Shown piece by piece: positions 8,059 through 16,059 of a DNA stretch of 32,351 nucleotides; positions within the stretch are counted from its first letter, which is position 1, and every line of letters begins with the position of its first letter. The notes under the pieces are model-generated. The model was not told the DNA's origin, did not search any database, and was given only the letters and a program-made list of their open reading frames with translations. The DNA comes from Thermomicrobiales bacterium (lineage in GTDB: Bacteria > Chloroflexota > Chloroflexia > Thermomicrobiales > CADCWN01): contig JAUJMV010000008.1 of NCBI GenBank assembly GCA_030446685.1, forward strand, positions 88,934 through 121,284, in the 5' to 3' direction. Position numbers and translations under genes: made by a program.

Positions 8059-9015
8059 ATGATGACGACGGGCGGGACGACCTCGATGACCGGGACCGCG
8101 AACGGGGCGGCGCGGATCAGCTCCATCGATCAGGTGCAGGAATCGTTGCAGGGCCGGGCCTACATCGCCGACCGCAGCCTGGCCACCGCGCTCTTCCTGG
8201 CCCTGCGCCTCGGCAAGCCGCTCCTGCTGGAGGGCGAGGCGGGCGTCGGCAAGACCGAGGTCGCCAAGACGATGGCCGACCTGCTCAGGACCGACCTGAT
8301 CCGCCTCCAATGCTACGAGGGGCTCGACGTCAACCACGCGGTCTACGAGTGGAACTACGCCAAGCAGATGCTCGAAATCCGCCTCCTGGAGGCCGAGGGG
8401 AGCGCGCGGGAGGGGGCGCTGCGGGAGATCTTCGGCCCGGAGTTCCTGATCAAGCGCCCGCTCCTCCAGGCGGTCGAGTACACCAACATGCACCCAGGCG
8501 CGCGCCCGGTCCTGCTGATCGACGAGATCGACCGCGCCGACGAGGAGTTCGAGGCGTTCCTGCTCGAACTGCTGTCGGACTTCCAGATCACCGTGCCGGA
8601 GATCGGGACGATCAAGGCCGCCACCCCGCCGGTGGTGCTGATCACCTCCAACCGCACGCGCGAGCTGCACGACGCGCTCAAGCGCCGCTGCCTCTACCAC
8701 TGGATCGACTACCCCTCGATCGAGAAGGAGGAGCAGATCATCGGGGCGCGGCTGCCCGAGGCCCCGCGGACCCTCGCCCGCCAGGTCAGCCGCTTCATGC
8801 ACGAGTTGCGCCAGGTCGATCTCTACAAGGTGCCGGGCGTCGCCGAGACGCTCGACTGGGCCTCCGCGCTGATGGCGCTGGAGCAGAGCGACCTCCGCCA
8901 GGAGACGGTCGACGCCACCCTCGGCGCGATCCTCAAGCACCAGGAGGACGTGACGAAGGTCAGCGGCGGGCTGAGCGCGCAACTGGTCGCGACGGCGACG
9001 GCGGGCGACGAATGA
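8059..9015 (+). CDS. coxD: MoxR family AAA ATPase (CoxD-like)
   Basis: AAA+ ATPase of 318 residues. Walker A is GEAGVGKTE near residue 60, Walker B is VLLIDEID near residue 155, and sensor 1 is VVLITSNRTREL. The conserved Y(E)GLD and EWNYAKQML segment between Walker A and B is typical of the CoxD branch. MoxR ATPases pair with a VWA partner to insert metal or remodel large enzymes; CoxD helps mature the Mo-Cu site of aerobic CO dehydrogenase. The start at 8059 follows a GGGGGG run. The stop overlaps the start of the next gene (ATGA), so translation is coupled to the VWA partner. The symbol is given by context and similarity; a general MoxR role for another Mo enzyme is possible. Confidence 0.88.
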   Translation: MMTTGGTTSMTGTANGAARISSIDQVQESLQGRAYIADRSLATALFLALRLGKPLLLEGEAGVGKTEVAKTMADLLRTDLIRLQCYEGLDVNHAVYEWNYAKQMLEIRLLEAEGSAREGALREIFGPEFLIKRPLLQAVEYTNMHPGARPVLLIDEIDRADEEFEAFLLELLSDFQITVPEIGTIKAATPPVVLITSNRTRELHDALKRRCLYHWIDYPSIEKEEQIIGARLPEAPRTLARQVSRFMHELRQVDLYKVPGVAETLDWASALMALEQSDLRQETVDATLGAILKHQEDVTKVSGGLSAQLVATATAGDE

Positions 9016-10310
9016 CCGCCGACGGGACCGCCGGGGTGCTGACCGGGCGCGAGATCGCGGCCGGCGAGGAACTGCTCGACCGGGTGGTGCGCTTCGGGCG
9101 CTACCTGCGCCAGCTCGGGCTGCCGGTCACCCTCGGGCAGATCATGGACTTCGTCCAGTCGGTCGATCAGGTCGGCTTCGCGCGCGAGGATTTCAAGCTG
9201 GCCGGGCGTGCCACGCTGGTCACCCGCCGCGAGGACGGCCCCCTCTACGACGAGGCGTTCGACCTCTACTGGCGCCGCTCCACCTTCGCCGAGGACGCCG
9301 CGGACGACGACCTCTCGAACCTCGTGCCGCCCGACCAGGCGCTCGACAAGTCGGAGAGCCAGCTCCCGCCCCCGCCGAACAAGAACCGCGAGGGCCGGGA
9401 GGGCGAGCCGGAGCGCCGGATGGGCCAGAGCGAGGTCGAGGAGCGCGAGCAGGACCCCGACGCCGAGCCGGACACCCAGCTCACCTACAGCGCCAGCGAG
9501 GCCCTGAAGGGCAAGGACTTCGCGCAGTTCACCCCGGCGGAGATGGAGCAGGCGCGGCGGATCATGGAGGAGATGACCTGGAAAATCAGCCAGCGTCGCT
9601 CCCGCCGCACGGTGCGCGCCCGCAAGGGCGCCTACCTCGACCTGCGGCGCTCCCTGCGGACGAACATGAAGTACGGCGGCGAGCCGTTCGAGCTGGCCCG
9701 CCGCCGCCAGAAGCTGAAGCCACGCCAGGTGGTGCTGATCTGCGACATCAGCGGCTCGATGGACCGCTACTCGCGGCTGCTGCTCCAGTTCATGCACACC
9801 GTCGAGCACGGGCTGAGCCGGGTGGAGGTCTTCGTCTTCGGCACCCGCCTGACCCGCATCACCCGCCAGTTGCGCGCCCGCAACATCGACGGCGCGCTGG
9901 AGCGCGTCTCGCAGGAGGTGCAGGACTGGGCCGGCGGCACGCGGATCGGCGAGTCGCTCCTCACCTTCAACACCCGCTGGTCGCGCCGGGTGCTGGGGCG
10001 TGGCGCGATCGTGCTGATCATCAGCGACGGCTGGGACCGCGGCGACGTGAATGTGCTGCGCCGGGAGATGGCGCGGCTCCAGCGCGGCGCCTACCGGCTG
10101 ATCTGGCTCAACCCGCTGCTCGGTTCGCCCACCTACCAGCCGCTGACCCGCGGCATCCAGGCCGCCCTGCCCTACGTGGACGACTTCCTGCCGGTCCACA
10201 ACCTCAACAGCCTCGAATCGCTCGCCCTCTCCCTGGCCGAGGTCACCGACCGCCGCCCGGTGCGCCGCCAGACCCTGCACCTGCCCGACGTGCTGAACGC
10301 GGAACGCTAG
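9012..10310 (+). CDS. coxE: VWA domain-containing protein (CoxE-like)
   Basis: 432-residue protein. The N-terminal part (EELLDRVVRFGRYLRQLGLPV) matches the CoxE/VWA-CoxE family opening. A charged, proline-rich linker follows at about residues 105-160, then a basic helix block, and then a von Willebrand A domain. Its MIDAS motif is DISGSMDRYSR near residue 244, with a downstream GGTRIGESL and IISDGWDRGD completing the metal site. The start overlaps the stop of the MoxR gene by 4 nt. In CO dehydrogenase clusters this protein works with CoxD in active-site assembly. Its stop codon lies inside a heptad repeat array. Confidence 0.9.
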   Translation: MTADGTAGVLTGREIAAGEELLDRVVRFGRYLRQLGLPVTLGQIMDFVQSVDQVGFAREDFKLAGRATLVTRREDGPLYDEAFDLYWRRSTFAEDAADDDLSNLVPPDQALDKSESQLPPPPNKNREGREGEPERRMGQSEVEEREQDPDAEPDTQLTYSASEALKGKDFAQFTPAEMEQARRIMEEMTWKISQRRSRRTVRARKGAYLDLRRSLRTNMKYGGEPFELARRRQKLKPRQVVLICDISGSMDRYSRLLLQFMHTVEHGLSRVEVFVFGTRLTRITRQLRARNIDGALERVSQEVQDWAGGTRIGESLLTFNTRWSRRVLGRGAIVLIISDGWDRGDVNVLRREMARLQRGAYRLIWLNPLLGSPTYQPLTRGIQAALPYVDDFLPVHNLNSLESLALSLAEVTDRRPVRRQTLHLPDVLNAER

Positions 10311-10328
10311 CGCGGAATGCGGAACAGG
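10295..10328. repeat. Heptad array (GAACGCG type)
   Basis: GAACGCG, GAACGCT, AGCGCG (one base short), GAATGCG, GAACAGG. The coxE stop codon (10308-10310) is part of the array. Confidence 0.6.
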
Positions 10329-10417
10329 GCGCGGTGGTTATCTATGCAAGGTCGGAGCTAATTGCCCTGTTCCTGCCGCTGACTGGATCTGGTTGGGGCA
10401 GTCGGATCAGAGGTCGC

Positions 10418-10678
10418 ATGAGCAGTCTGGTGTTCCTGCCGATCTCCATCCTCCTTCGGCTGTTGTTGGCAACCGGTGTGGTTCTCCTCCTGTGCGCGGG
10501 GGTACAGGCTTTGGTTGCGGTAGGGGAGTTCGAGGCGGCCACTGGCCTTCCGGGGCAGCGATTAGCGACCGCACGCCGGCTGGGCACTTGGGGGATCGGT
10601 TTCCTAGTCGGTGACCTGCTGCTATTCGGCTCGGTGGGGATATATCTCATCGCGAGTGGCACTGGTGGTCATCCATAG
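10418..10678 (+). CDS. Small two-helix membrane protein, unknown
   Basis: 86 residues from ATG at 10418, with AGAGG 5 nt upstream. An N-terminal hydrophobic stretch (SILLRLLLATGVVLLLCAGV) is followed by a polar middle and a second hydrophobic stretch (GIGFLVGDLLLFGSVGIYLI). No family is recognised. Its GC content is lower than that of its neighbours. It sits between coxE and the CoxI-domain gene, so it may be a late insertion or an unannotated membrane part of the cluster. Confidence 0.5.
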   Translation: MSSLVFLPISILLRLLLATGVVLLLCAGVQALVAVGEFEAATGLPGQRLATARRLGTWGIGFLVGDLLLFGSVGIYLIASGTGGHP

Positions 10679-10739
10679 CCCTTCGCCTAATCAACAGGTT
10701 GCGTGCGCCTGTGTTTTCCACCCACGGAGGGAGAGTCCG

Positions 10740-11054
10740 ATGAAAGACGTGTTGCCGGCGATCGAACGCTGGCGCGAGCGCGGCGACGGCGTGGCGGTGG
10801 CGACGGTCGTGAAGGTCTACGGCTCGGCGCCGCGCCCGCTCGGGTCGAAGCTGGCGGTCTCGTCGCGCGGCGAGATGGTCGGCTCGGTCAGCGGCGGCTG
10901 CGTCGAGGGCGCCGTCTACGACGCGGCGCTGGAGTCGCTGGAGACCGGGCAGGGCAAGCTCCTGCACTACGGTATCAGCGACGAAATGGCCTTCGACGTC
11001 GGCCTCGCCTGCGGCGGCACGATCGAGGTCTTCGTCGAACCCCTCACCTGGTAG
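10740..11054 (+). CDS. XdhC/CoxI family N-terminal domain protein
   Basis: 104 residues, ATG at 10740 after GGAGGGAGAG. It is a stand-alone XdhC_CoxI domain: GDGVAVATVVKVYGSAPRPLG, then GSVSGGCVEGAVYDAAL (with the conserved Cys of the family), and FDVGLACGGTIEVFVEP with a second conserved Cys. XdhC-type proteins bind molybdenum cofactor and help sulfurate and insert it into xanthine dehydrogenase or CO dehydrogenase. Here the domain is separate from the Rossmann half, which is carried by the next protein. The two-gene arrangement is common in cox clusters. Confidence 0.85.
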   Translation: MKDVLPAIERWRERGDGVAVATVVKVYGSAPRPLGSKLAVSSRGEMVGSVSGGCVEGAVYDAALESLETGQGKLLHYGISDEMAFDVGLACGGTIEVFVEPLTW

Positions 11055-11082
11055 CGACGAACGACGAAGGACGAGCGACGGA
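11055..11082. repeat. Heptad array (CGACGAA)
   Basis: Four in-register heptads begin on the base after the stop codon: CGACGAA, CGACGAA, GGACGAG, CGACGGA. Confidence 0.65.
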
Positions 11083-11137
11083 TGGCGGCGGACGCCCCGC
11101 CGCCACAGGGACACCGCGCCGCCCATCCAGTCCCTGC

Positions 11138-11176
11138 CCCCACCCCCAAGGTTGGGGGTGGGGCCGGGGCCGGGGG
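11138..11176. repeat. G/C hairpin repeat
   Basis: A 12-bp perfect stem (11138-11149 with 11152-11163) with a 2-nt centre, followed by a CCGGGGCCGGGG tail. It lies between the CoxI-domain gene and the xdhC gene, so it could attenuate transcription of the downstream gene. Confidence 0.7.
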
Positions 11177-11201
11177 TCGCGACGCTGGGGGTAGGAACAA
11201 G

Positions 11202-12119
11202 GTGGCGGGCTTGTACGAGCGGTTGAAAGAACTCCTGGCGGCGCAGCGCCTGGTGGCGCTGGCGACGGTCCTGACCGTCCCCACGGCGTGGCGGGAGCGG
11301 GTCCGCGTCGGGGCGAAGCTACTGGTCTACCTTGACGGGCGGACCGAGGGTGCCCTCGGTCCGTCGGTCCGCCGGAACTCGAGTCCGCGGTCACCCGCGA
11401 CGCCGTCCGCGCCCAGCGCCGCGAGGAGTCGGTCCGGCGCGGCTACGACGCGGCCGCGCTGGGCGCGGCCGCGCCGGACGGGGCCGAGGCCGAACCGCTC
11501 GAAGTCTTCATCGAGGTCTTCGCGCCCGCGCCCCATTTGTTGATCTTCGGCGGCGACCACATCGCCATCCCCCTCACCCACTACGCCAAGGAACTCGGCT
11601 TCCGCGTGACGATCGCCGACGCCTGCTCGCGCTTCGCCAACCGCGAGCGCTTCCCCGAGGCCGATGACATTATCGTCGCCTGGCCGGATAAGGTGCTCCA
11701 GCAAGTGTCCGTAGACCACTCGACCTACATCGCCATCCTCAGCCACGACCCCAAGCTCGACGAGCCGGCGACGCGCGGCGCGCTGCGGACCGACGCGCGC
11801 TACATCGGCGCGATCGGCTCGCGCAAGACCCACGCCGACCGCCGCGCCCGGCTGGCGCGCGAGGGCTTCTCCGAGGAGCAGATCGCGCGCATCCACGGCC
11901 CGATCGGGCTCGACCTCGGCGGCATGACCCCGCCCGAGATCGCCCTCTCGATCATCGCCGAGGTCGTCGCCACCCGCTACGGGCGCACCGCGCCGGTCGA
12001 GGAGCCCGCCCCGGCGACGGCGACAGAGCAGCCCGGCGGGGCGTTCGACGCGCTCGAATCGGCCATCGAGGCGGCCGGTGACCGACCCCCGACCGAGGCC
12101 CGCCCGGCCCCGCCCGGCC
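11202..12119 (+). CDS. XdhC family molybdenum-hydroxylase maturation protein (CoxF-like), frameshifted
   Basis: The start is taken as GTG at 11202 (VAGLYERLKELLAAQR) after TAGGAAC; a TTG three codons later is possible. The N-terminal half is a diverged CoxI domain (LVALATVLTV, VGAKLLVYLDGRTEGALG). Near 11365 one base is missing; with it restored, the protein continues GPPELESAVTRDAVRAQ and reaches the XdhC C-terminal Rossmann domain. That domain shows LLIFGGDHIAIPLTHYAKEL, VTIADACSRFANRERFPEAD, LSHDPKLDEPAT, YIGAIGSRKTHADR and IHGPIGLDLGGMTPPEIALSI, the last two being diagnostic. It matures Mo enzymes together with the stand-alone CoxI protein. The frame runs without a stop through a Pro/Ala/Glu-rich linker of about 45 residues into a nucleotidyltransferase domain. 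Confidence 0.8.
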
Positions 12120-12722
12120 CGGTCATCGGCGTGGTCCTGGCGGCGGGCAGCTCGTCGCGCCTGGGCCGCCCGAAGCAGCTCCTGCCCCTCGGCCCCGACG
12201 ACCACCCCTCCTCGCCCACACGCTCGACAACGCCGCCCGCTCGACGCTCGACGGCCTCGTCGTCGTCCTGGGCCACGAGGCGGCGGCGATCCAGGCCCGG
12301 ATCGACTTCGCCGGCCTGCGCGACACCCGCGTCGCCGTCAACGACCGCTACCGCGAGGGGCAGAGCACCTCCACGCCGGCCTCACCGCGCTCCCCCGGAC
12401 GCCGCCGCCGCCCTCTTCCTCCTCGGCGACCAGCCCCTCGTCACCCCGGCGATCCTCGACGCCATCCTCGCCGCCTACCGCCGCGCCGCCGCGCCCGCGC
12501 CGATCGTGATGCCCGCCTACGACGGCCGGCGCGGCAACCCGGTCCTCTTCGCCCGCCCCCTCTGGCCCGAACTCCTCGCGGTCACCGGCGACCAGGGCGC
12601 GCGCGGCGTCCTCCGCGCCCACCACGACGCCGTGCTGGAAGTGCCGATCGTCGGCGCCCACCACACCGCCGACGTCGACACCCCCGAGGACTACGCGCGG
12701 CTGCGCGCCCGCTTCGCGCAAT
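12120..12722 (+). CDS. MocA/MobA-like NTP transferase domain (molybdopterin cytidylyltransferase-like), frameshifted
   Basis: Continues in frame from XdhC. VIGVVLAAGSSSRLGRPKQL is the nucleotide-binding LAAGxSxRxGxxK signature. FLLGDQPLVTPAIL holds the metal-binding Asp, followed by GRRGNPVLF and GDQGARGVLRAH, with DVDTPEDYARL at the end. This set fits MocA, which makes the cytosine dinucleotide form of the molybdenum cofactor used by CO and xanthine dehydrogenases. Three further breaks, near 12205, 12371 and 12393, are each repaired by one added base, which restores LLAHTLDN...LVVVLGHEA, VNDRYREGQS and HAGLTALP. No stop follows the expected end; the frame enters the next gene. Confidence 0.72.
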
Positions 12723-12743
12723 CCACCACCGCCGACGTCGACA
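12664..12743. repeat. 17-bp direct repeat at the nucleotidyltransferase C-terminus
   Basis: CACCGCCGACGTCGACA at 12664-12680 and again at 12727-12743, offset by 63 bp (21 codons). The second copy, allowing a frame correction, reads like a second family ending (ADVDNPSDYARLLTREF). It marks the junction with the low-GC region. Confidence 0.6.
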
Positions 12744-12781
12744 ACCCTCGGATTACGCGCCTCTTGACTCGCGAGTTTCCC

Positions 12782-13803
12782 ATGCTTCGCGATCTAACAA
12801 TCAAGAACTACCGCATGTTCAAGGACTTTACGATCGAGCGTTTGGCGCGGTCAACCTCATCGTTGGCGCGAACAATAGCGGTACGCGCGGCAGTCTATTT
12901 GCTGTGTGGGCAAGATGATAAGGCCCTCACAACTTACTCCGGCTCGTGGCGGTACGCGAGTTCTCGAACCCGTCGAATTTGACTGAGTATCAGTATCTAA
13001 TCACACACCTTTTTAGGGGCCATCAACCGCAAGCAGGCACCGAAGGTGTATCTGGAAGTTCCTTCATAATCGAGACGCATACGGACCGGCCGCTGGGATT
13101 GCATGGTTGCGCCTTCCCACACCTCCAGATCGGCAGGTTCGCAGAGTTTTTGCGGTTACGCTCCCCCGACACCTTCGGGGGTGCGGCCCCATTCGAGCCA
13201 ATTCAAGTATTCTGTTGCCTCTCAAACAGTTCAAACCGCACGGTGACGGGACTACTTCGACCTGGCTTCCTCCGCTTTAGCGGGCCGTTTGTGCCGCGCA
13301 ACTTCATGTATTTCATGTCTCGATTGCGATGAAATCGCGCTCACCAGTGAAGAAGAAATGAAGCGCTACGCATTCTGGAGCCAGACGTAGAAGGTATCCG
13401 TTTCACCAGCCGTCAAACATCGAATAGCGGTGTCGTCATCAAGTTGCGGAACCAGTTGGGGCCGATCCCGCTTGGGAGCATGGGAGAAGGTATGCGTCGT
13501 ATCCTGACCCTAGCGTGATGTTCGCTGTAACAGCCCAAGATGACGTACTGCTTGTGGATGAGATCGATACCGGCCGTACCACGGCGCCCAGACGGACATG
13601 TGGCGCCTGATGATCGCGCCTCAACGTGCAGATCTTCGCGACGACCCATAGCTGGGACTCCGTTGCTGCGTTCCAAGAGGCACTGAATCAGCACTCCTAG
13701 CGAGGAGATCGACGACTCTTTCGACTAGAGGCGCGCGACATTCGGTCGGTTCGCGCCGATGATCTCGCCATCGCCGTCCGGCAGGCGATCGAGGCTGAAG
13801 CGT
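12782..13803 (+). pseudogene. AAA family ATPase (OLD/RecF-like AAA_15 type), broken by many frameshifts
   Basis: ATG at 12782 gives MLRDLTIKNYRMFKDFTIERL, a typical SMC/RecF-like opening. In shifted frames come VNLIVGANNSG (Walker A, but the GKT/S part is lost at about 12878-12885), AVYLLCGQDD, EYQYLITHLFRGHQPQ, DEIALTSEEEM, and ILEPDVEGIRFTSRQ. A signature-like LGSMGEGMRRILTLA, Walker B DDVLLVDEIDTG, the D/H-loop VQIFATTHSWDSVAAFQEAL and finally RLFRLEARDIRSVRADDLAI complete the order. This full domain order identifies the family beyond doubt. GC is far below the flanks, which suggests transfer. As read it cannot make a working ATPase. Similar ATPases pair with TOPRIM or DUF3226 partners, as here. 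Confidence 0.75.
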
Positions 13804-14346
13804 ACTTGCTGGTCGAGGGTAACGATGACCGGCATGTCTGGCACCTGTGCGGAGCGCGGCCGGAGAAGTTTACCGTCGAGATGGCGGAAGGAATCACGCT
13901 GCTGGATGGCCTGACCATCAGGATTCGCGCGCCTGGTCTACGAATCCTTGGCGTCATGGTCGATGCCGACGAACATCACCGCACGTTGGCAGGCAATCCG
14001 GCTCCAGGCGCGGCAAACTCCGCGAGTGGCGTACACGACCGTTCGATGCCGTCTGCCGGAGGCTGGATTTCCGCTGGCCCGATCGGGCATCGGCTTCTGG
14101 ATCATGCCCGATAACACGTCGGCGGGTATGCTGGAAGTGGGACGCCCGATTTGCTGAAAGCTAAAGCGATTCTGGATCGACGCGCTATCACTCGCTGACC
14201 GGCCCAAGGGCTCATCCAATGGCGAGGCAGGAGCCCTTGGGCAGCCATCACCAAGCAGTCGCTCCGCCACAATGGCCGCTTCGACCTGTGACCTGCCGAC
14301 GAACGGACCTTCGTCGATACCGCGCGCGCGGCCACGAACTGGCTAC
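13803..14346 (+). pseudogene. DUF3226 domain protein (TOPRIM-like), frameshifted
   Basis: Directly follows the ATPase. YLLVEGNDDRHVWHLCG is the N-terminal acidic motif of DUF3226/TOPRIM-like proteins. LRILGVMVDADEHH carries the DxD pair, then RWQAIRLQAR, and GIGFWIMPDNTSAGMLE is the family's GxWxMPDN block, found in another frame. The tail (SPWAAITKQSLRHNGRFDL, then FVDTARAATNWL) continues in further frames to about 14346. At least three frame changes are needed. The proteins of this family are usually encoded next to an AAA_15 ATPase, like the OLD and PARIS-type nuclease partners; biochemical function is inferred only from fold. Initiation may be at TTG 13806. Confidence 0.65.
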
Positions 14347-14386
14347 CTGCCCGCCCGTACCGCGCCTCCCCCCGCGCGCCCGGCCC

Positions 14387-14415
14387 TTGACAGCGGCGGG
14401 CTAACGTTGTATTGC
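14387..14415 (+). promoter_or_regulatory. Promoter for the ArsR/AHSA1 pair
   Basis: Perfect TTGACA (14387-14392), then 17 bp, then TATTGC (14410-14415), about 20-30 nt before the inferred regulator start. Confidence 0.45.
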
Positions 14416-14429
14416 ACCAGAGGGTTCAG

Positions 14430-14664
14430 TATCGACGCGCATCGCCGTGAGCCCTCGCCACCCGACGCGGCGCGCGATCCTCGCGCGGCTCGCCCAGGGA
14501 GAGGCGACGGTCAGTTGGCCGCGCCCTTCGCGAACAACTGGCGCGGTGGTGATCACGCGCGGTCGCGAGGCGCAGTGGCGCCCGTGTCGGATCGATGCCG
14601 CGCCGCAGACGGAGACGCGCGCGTTTCACGACTCGACGCCTATATGGCGAGGCAGGAGGAGTGA
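14430..14664 (+). pseudogene. ArsR-family regulator with its recognition helices lost
   Basis: Remains of the ArsR subgroup that controls AHSA1/SRPBCC genes. PTRRAILARLAQGEATV and, shifted, QLAAPFA are the N-terminal winged-helix part. ITRGREAQWRPCRIDAAP is the wing and following strand, and SRLDAYMARQEE is the C-terminus ending at 14664. The segment that should hold the DNA-recognition helix (MSLPAISKHL-type in relatives) is absent. In its place lies a short stretch identical to part of the downstream gene. The true start is unclear, about 14430-14447. The stop lies 4 nt before the next ATG, as in intact operons of this type. Confidence 0.6.
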
Positions 14665-14822
14665 GTGCATGGCCGCTGGGCCGACGAACGGCGATACCGC
14701 CGCGCGATCACCGTCAGCCGCACCTTCGACGCGCCGCGTGAGCGCATCTTCCGCGCCTTCACCGCGCCCGAACAACTGGCGCGGTGGTGGGGCCGGAGGG
14801 ATGGCAGACGGAGACGCGCGCG
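14531..14822. repeat. Two short identical patches shared by the ArsR and AHSA1 genes
   Basis: A 21-bp patch containing GAACAACTGGCGCGGTGG is at 14531-14551 and 14769-14789. A 19-bp patch GCAGACGGAGACGCGCGCG is at 14605-14623 and 14804-14822. Order is the same in both genes but the spacing differs. In the AHSA1 gene they encode the family's own EQLARWW and QTETRA; in the regulator they are foreign. Confidence 0.8.
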
Positions 14823-15120
14823 CACGAATTGGCGCCGGGTGGGAGGTCACGGACCGGACGGCACGGATGGGGCAAGACGCGGTCACGCCACCATCGAGGT
14901 CTACAGCGATGCCTTCACGGACACCGAGGGGAACATCGTCGAGGGGATGCCCGTGATGCTGATCACGACCGAGTTTGCCGAGAGCGGCGGCCAGACGACG
15001 GTGACGAGCACCACGCAGTTTGCGTCGGACGAGGACTTGCAGAAGGTCGTGGCGATGGGCGTGGCCGAGGGGATCACGCAGACCTGGGAGCGCCTCGCGG
15101 CCTATCTAAGCAGCGAGTAA
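14669..15120 (+). pseudogene. SRPBCC/AHSA1 family protein, internally shortened and frameshifted
   Basis: ATG at 14669 follows AGGAGGAG, which spans the end of the ArsR gene. MAAGPTNGDTAAR shifts frame into ITVSRTFDAPRERIFRAFTAPEQLARWWG, the AHSA1 opening. EGWQTETRAHELAPGG is in another frame, then GPDGTDG, followed by DAFTDTEGNIVEGMPVMLIT and QKVVAMGVAEGITQTWERL in the first frame to the stop at 15118-15120. Compared with relatives, about 35-40 residues (the EIVPPERLV region) appear to be missing between GPDGTDG and HATIEVYS. AHSA1-like proteins are small hydrophobic-ligand-binding helix-grip proteins, often regulated by the ArsR neighbour. Decay or mis-assembly are both possible. Confidence 0.65.
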
Positions 15121-15417
15121 TCCCTGTCCGTATCCCGAGAAGGCCGGGGCCGCGTTACTCATGGGGTGCGGGGCAGGGGCGGTGGGACCGTCGAGGACGC
15201 GCGGGGAGCGCGCCGGGCGGGCAGATAGGGAAACGGTTCTTCGTGGTGCGGCCTGCTCAGACCGCCCCGCCCTCCGCCGGGCGCCGATCGCCGAGAAGGC
15301 GTGTGCCGCCATGTCGATCCCGGCGGCGCCCGTTCGACAAGCACAGAGAGCGTAGCCGCACCAGCCCGGCCAGACGGCCGGGCGCCCGGCCCGCACCCAC
15401 GCAAGGAGGCACACCGA
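15121..15417. other. Non-coding spacer
   Basis: About 300 bp without a supported gene. It contains a short palindrome (CCGGGCGCCCGG near 15377) and the AAGGAGG ribosome site of the next gene. No clear promoter was recognised. Confidence 0.5.
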
Positions 15418-16059
15418 ATGCGGAAGATTATCGTCAGCACCTTCCTCTCCCTCGATGGCGTCATGCAGGCCCCCGGCGGCCCCGGCGAGGACCCCGACGG
15501 CGGCTTCGACCAGGAGGGCTGGTCGGTCAACTACTGGGACGAGCGCATGGGCCAGATCATGGACGAGTTCATGGACAGGTCGTTCGACCTCCTCCTCGGC
15601 CGGCGGACCTACGAGATCTTCGCCGCCCACTGGCCCCACGCCAGCGAGGAGGAGGGCGCCGGCCCGCTGAACCGCGCCACCAAGTACGTCGTCTCCACCA
15701 CCCTCGCCAGCGCCGACTGGCGCCCTCGGTCCTGATCGGGAGGACGTCGTCGGGCAGATCACCCGCGCCAAGGGGGAGGACGGGCCGGAGCTGCAGGTCC
15801 ACGGCAGCGCGCGGCTCATCCAGACCCTGCTCGCCCACGATCTGGTCGACGAGTACCGCCTGCTGATCTTCCCGCTCCTGCTCGGCCGCGGGAAGCGGCT
15901 CTTCGGCGACGGCGTCATCCCCGCCGGCCTCCGCCTCGTCGACACCAAGACGTCGACCACCGGCGTGATCATCGCCACCTACGGCGCGCCGGCGGCATCG
16001 TCCACGGCTCCTTCGCCCTCGACCAGCCGGCCGTCGCGGCAGGCGAGCGCCCCCGCTAG
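15418..16059 (+). CDS. Dihydrofolate reductase family protein (RibD C-terminal-like), frameshifted
   Basis: About 214 residues after repair. ATG at 15418 follows AAGGAGG. MRKIIVSTFLSLDGVMQAPG is the family opening. LLLGRRTYEIFAAHWP, RATKYVVSTTL, ELQVHGSARLIQTLL (GSxxL NADPH-site block), DEYRLLIFPLLLGRGKRLF and RLVDTKTSTTGVIIATY follow in order. The first break is at DWRP (about 15722), a second about 20 bp later at LIGEDVVG, and the third near 15985 before AGGIVHGSFALDQP, with a stop at 16057-16059. Each is repaired by one added base. Members reduce pterin- or riboflavin-type substrates, and many have unknown roles. The intact conserved blocks argue for sequence errors rather than a dead gene. 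Confidence 0.75.
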
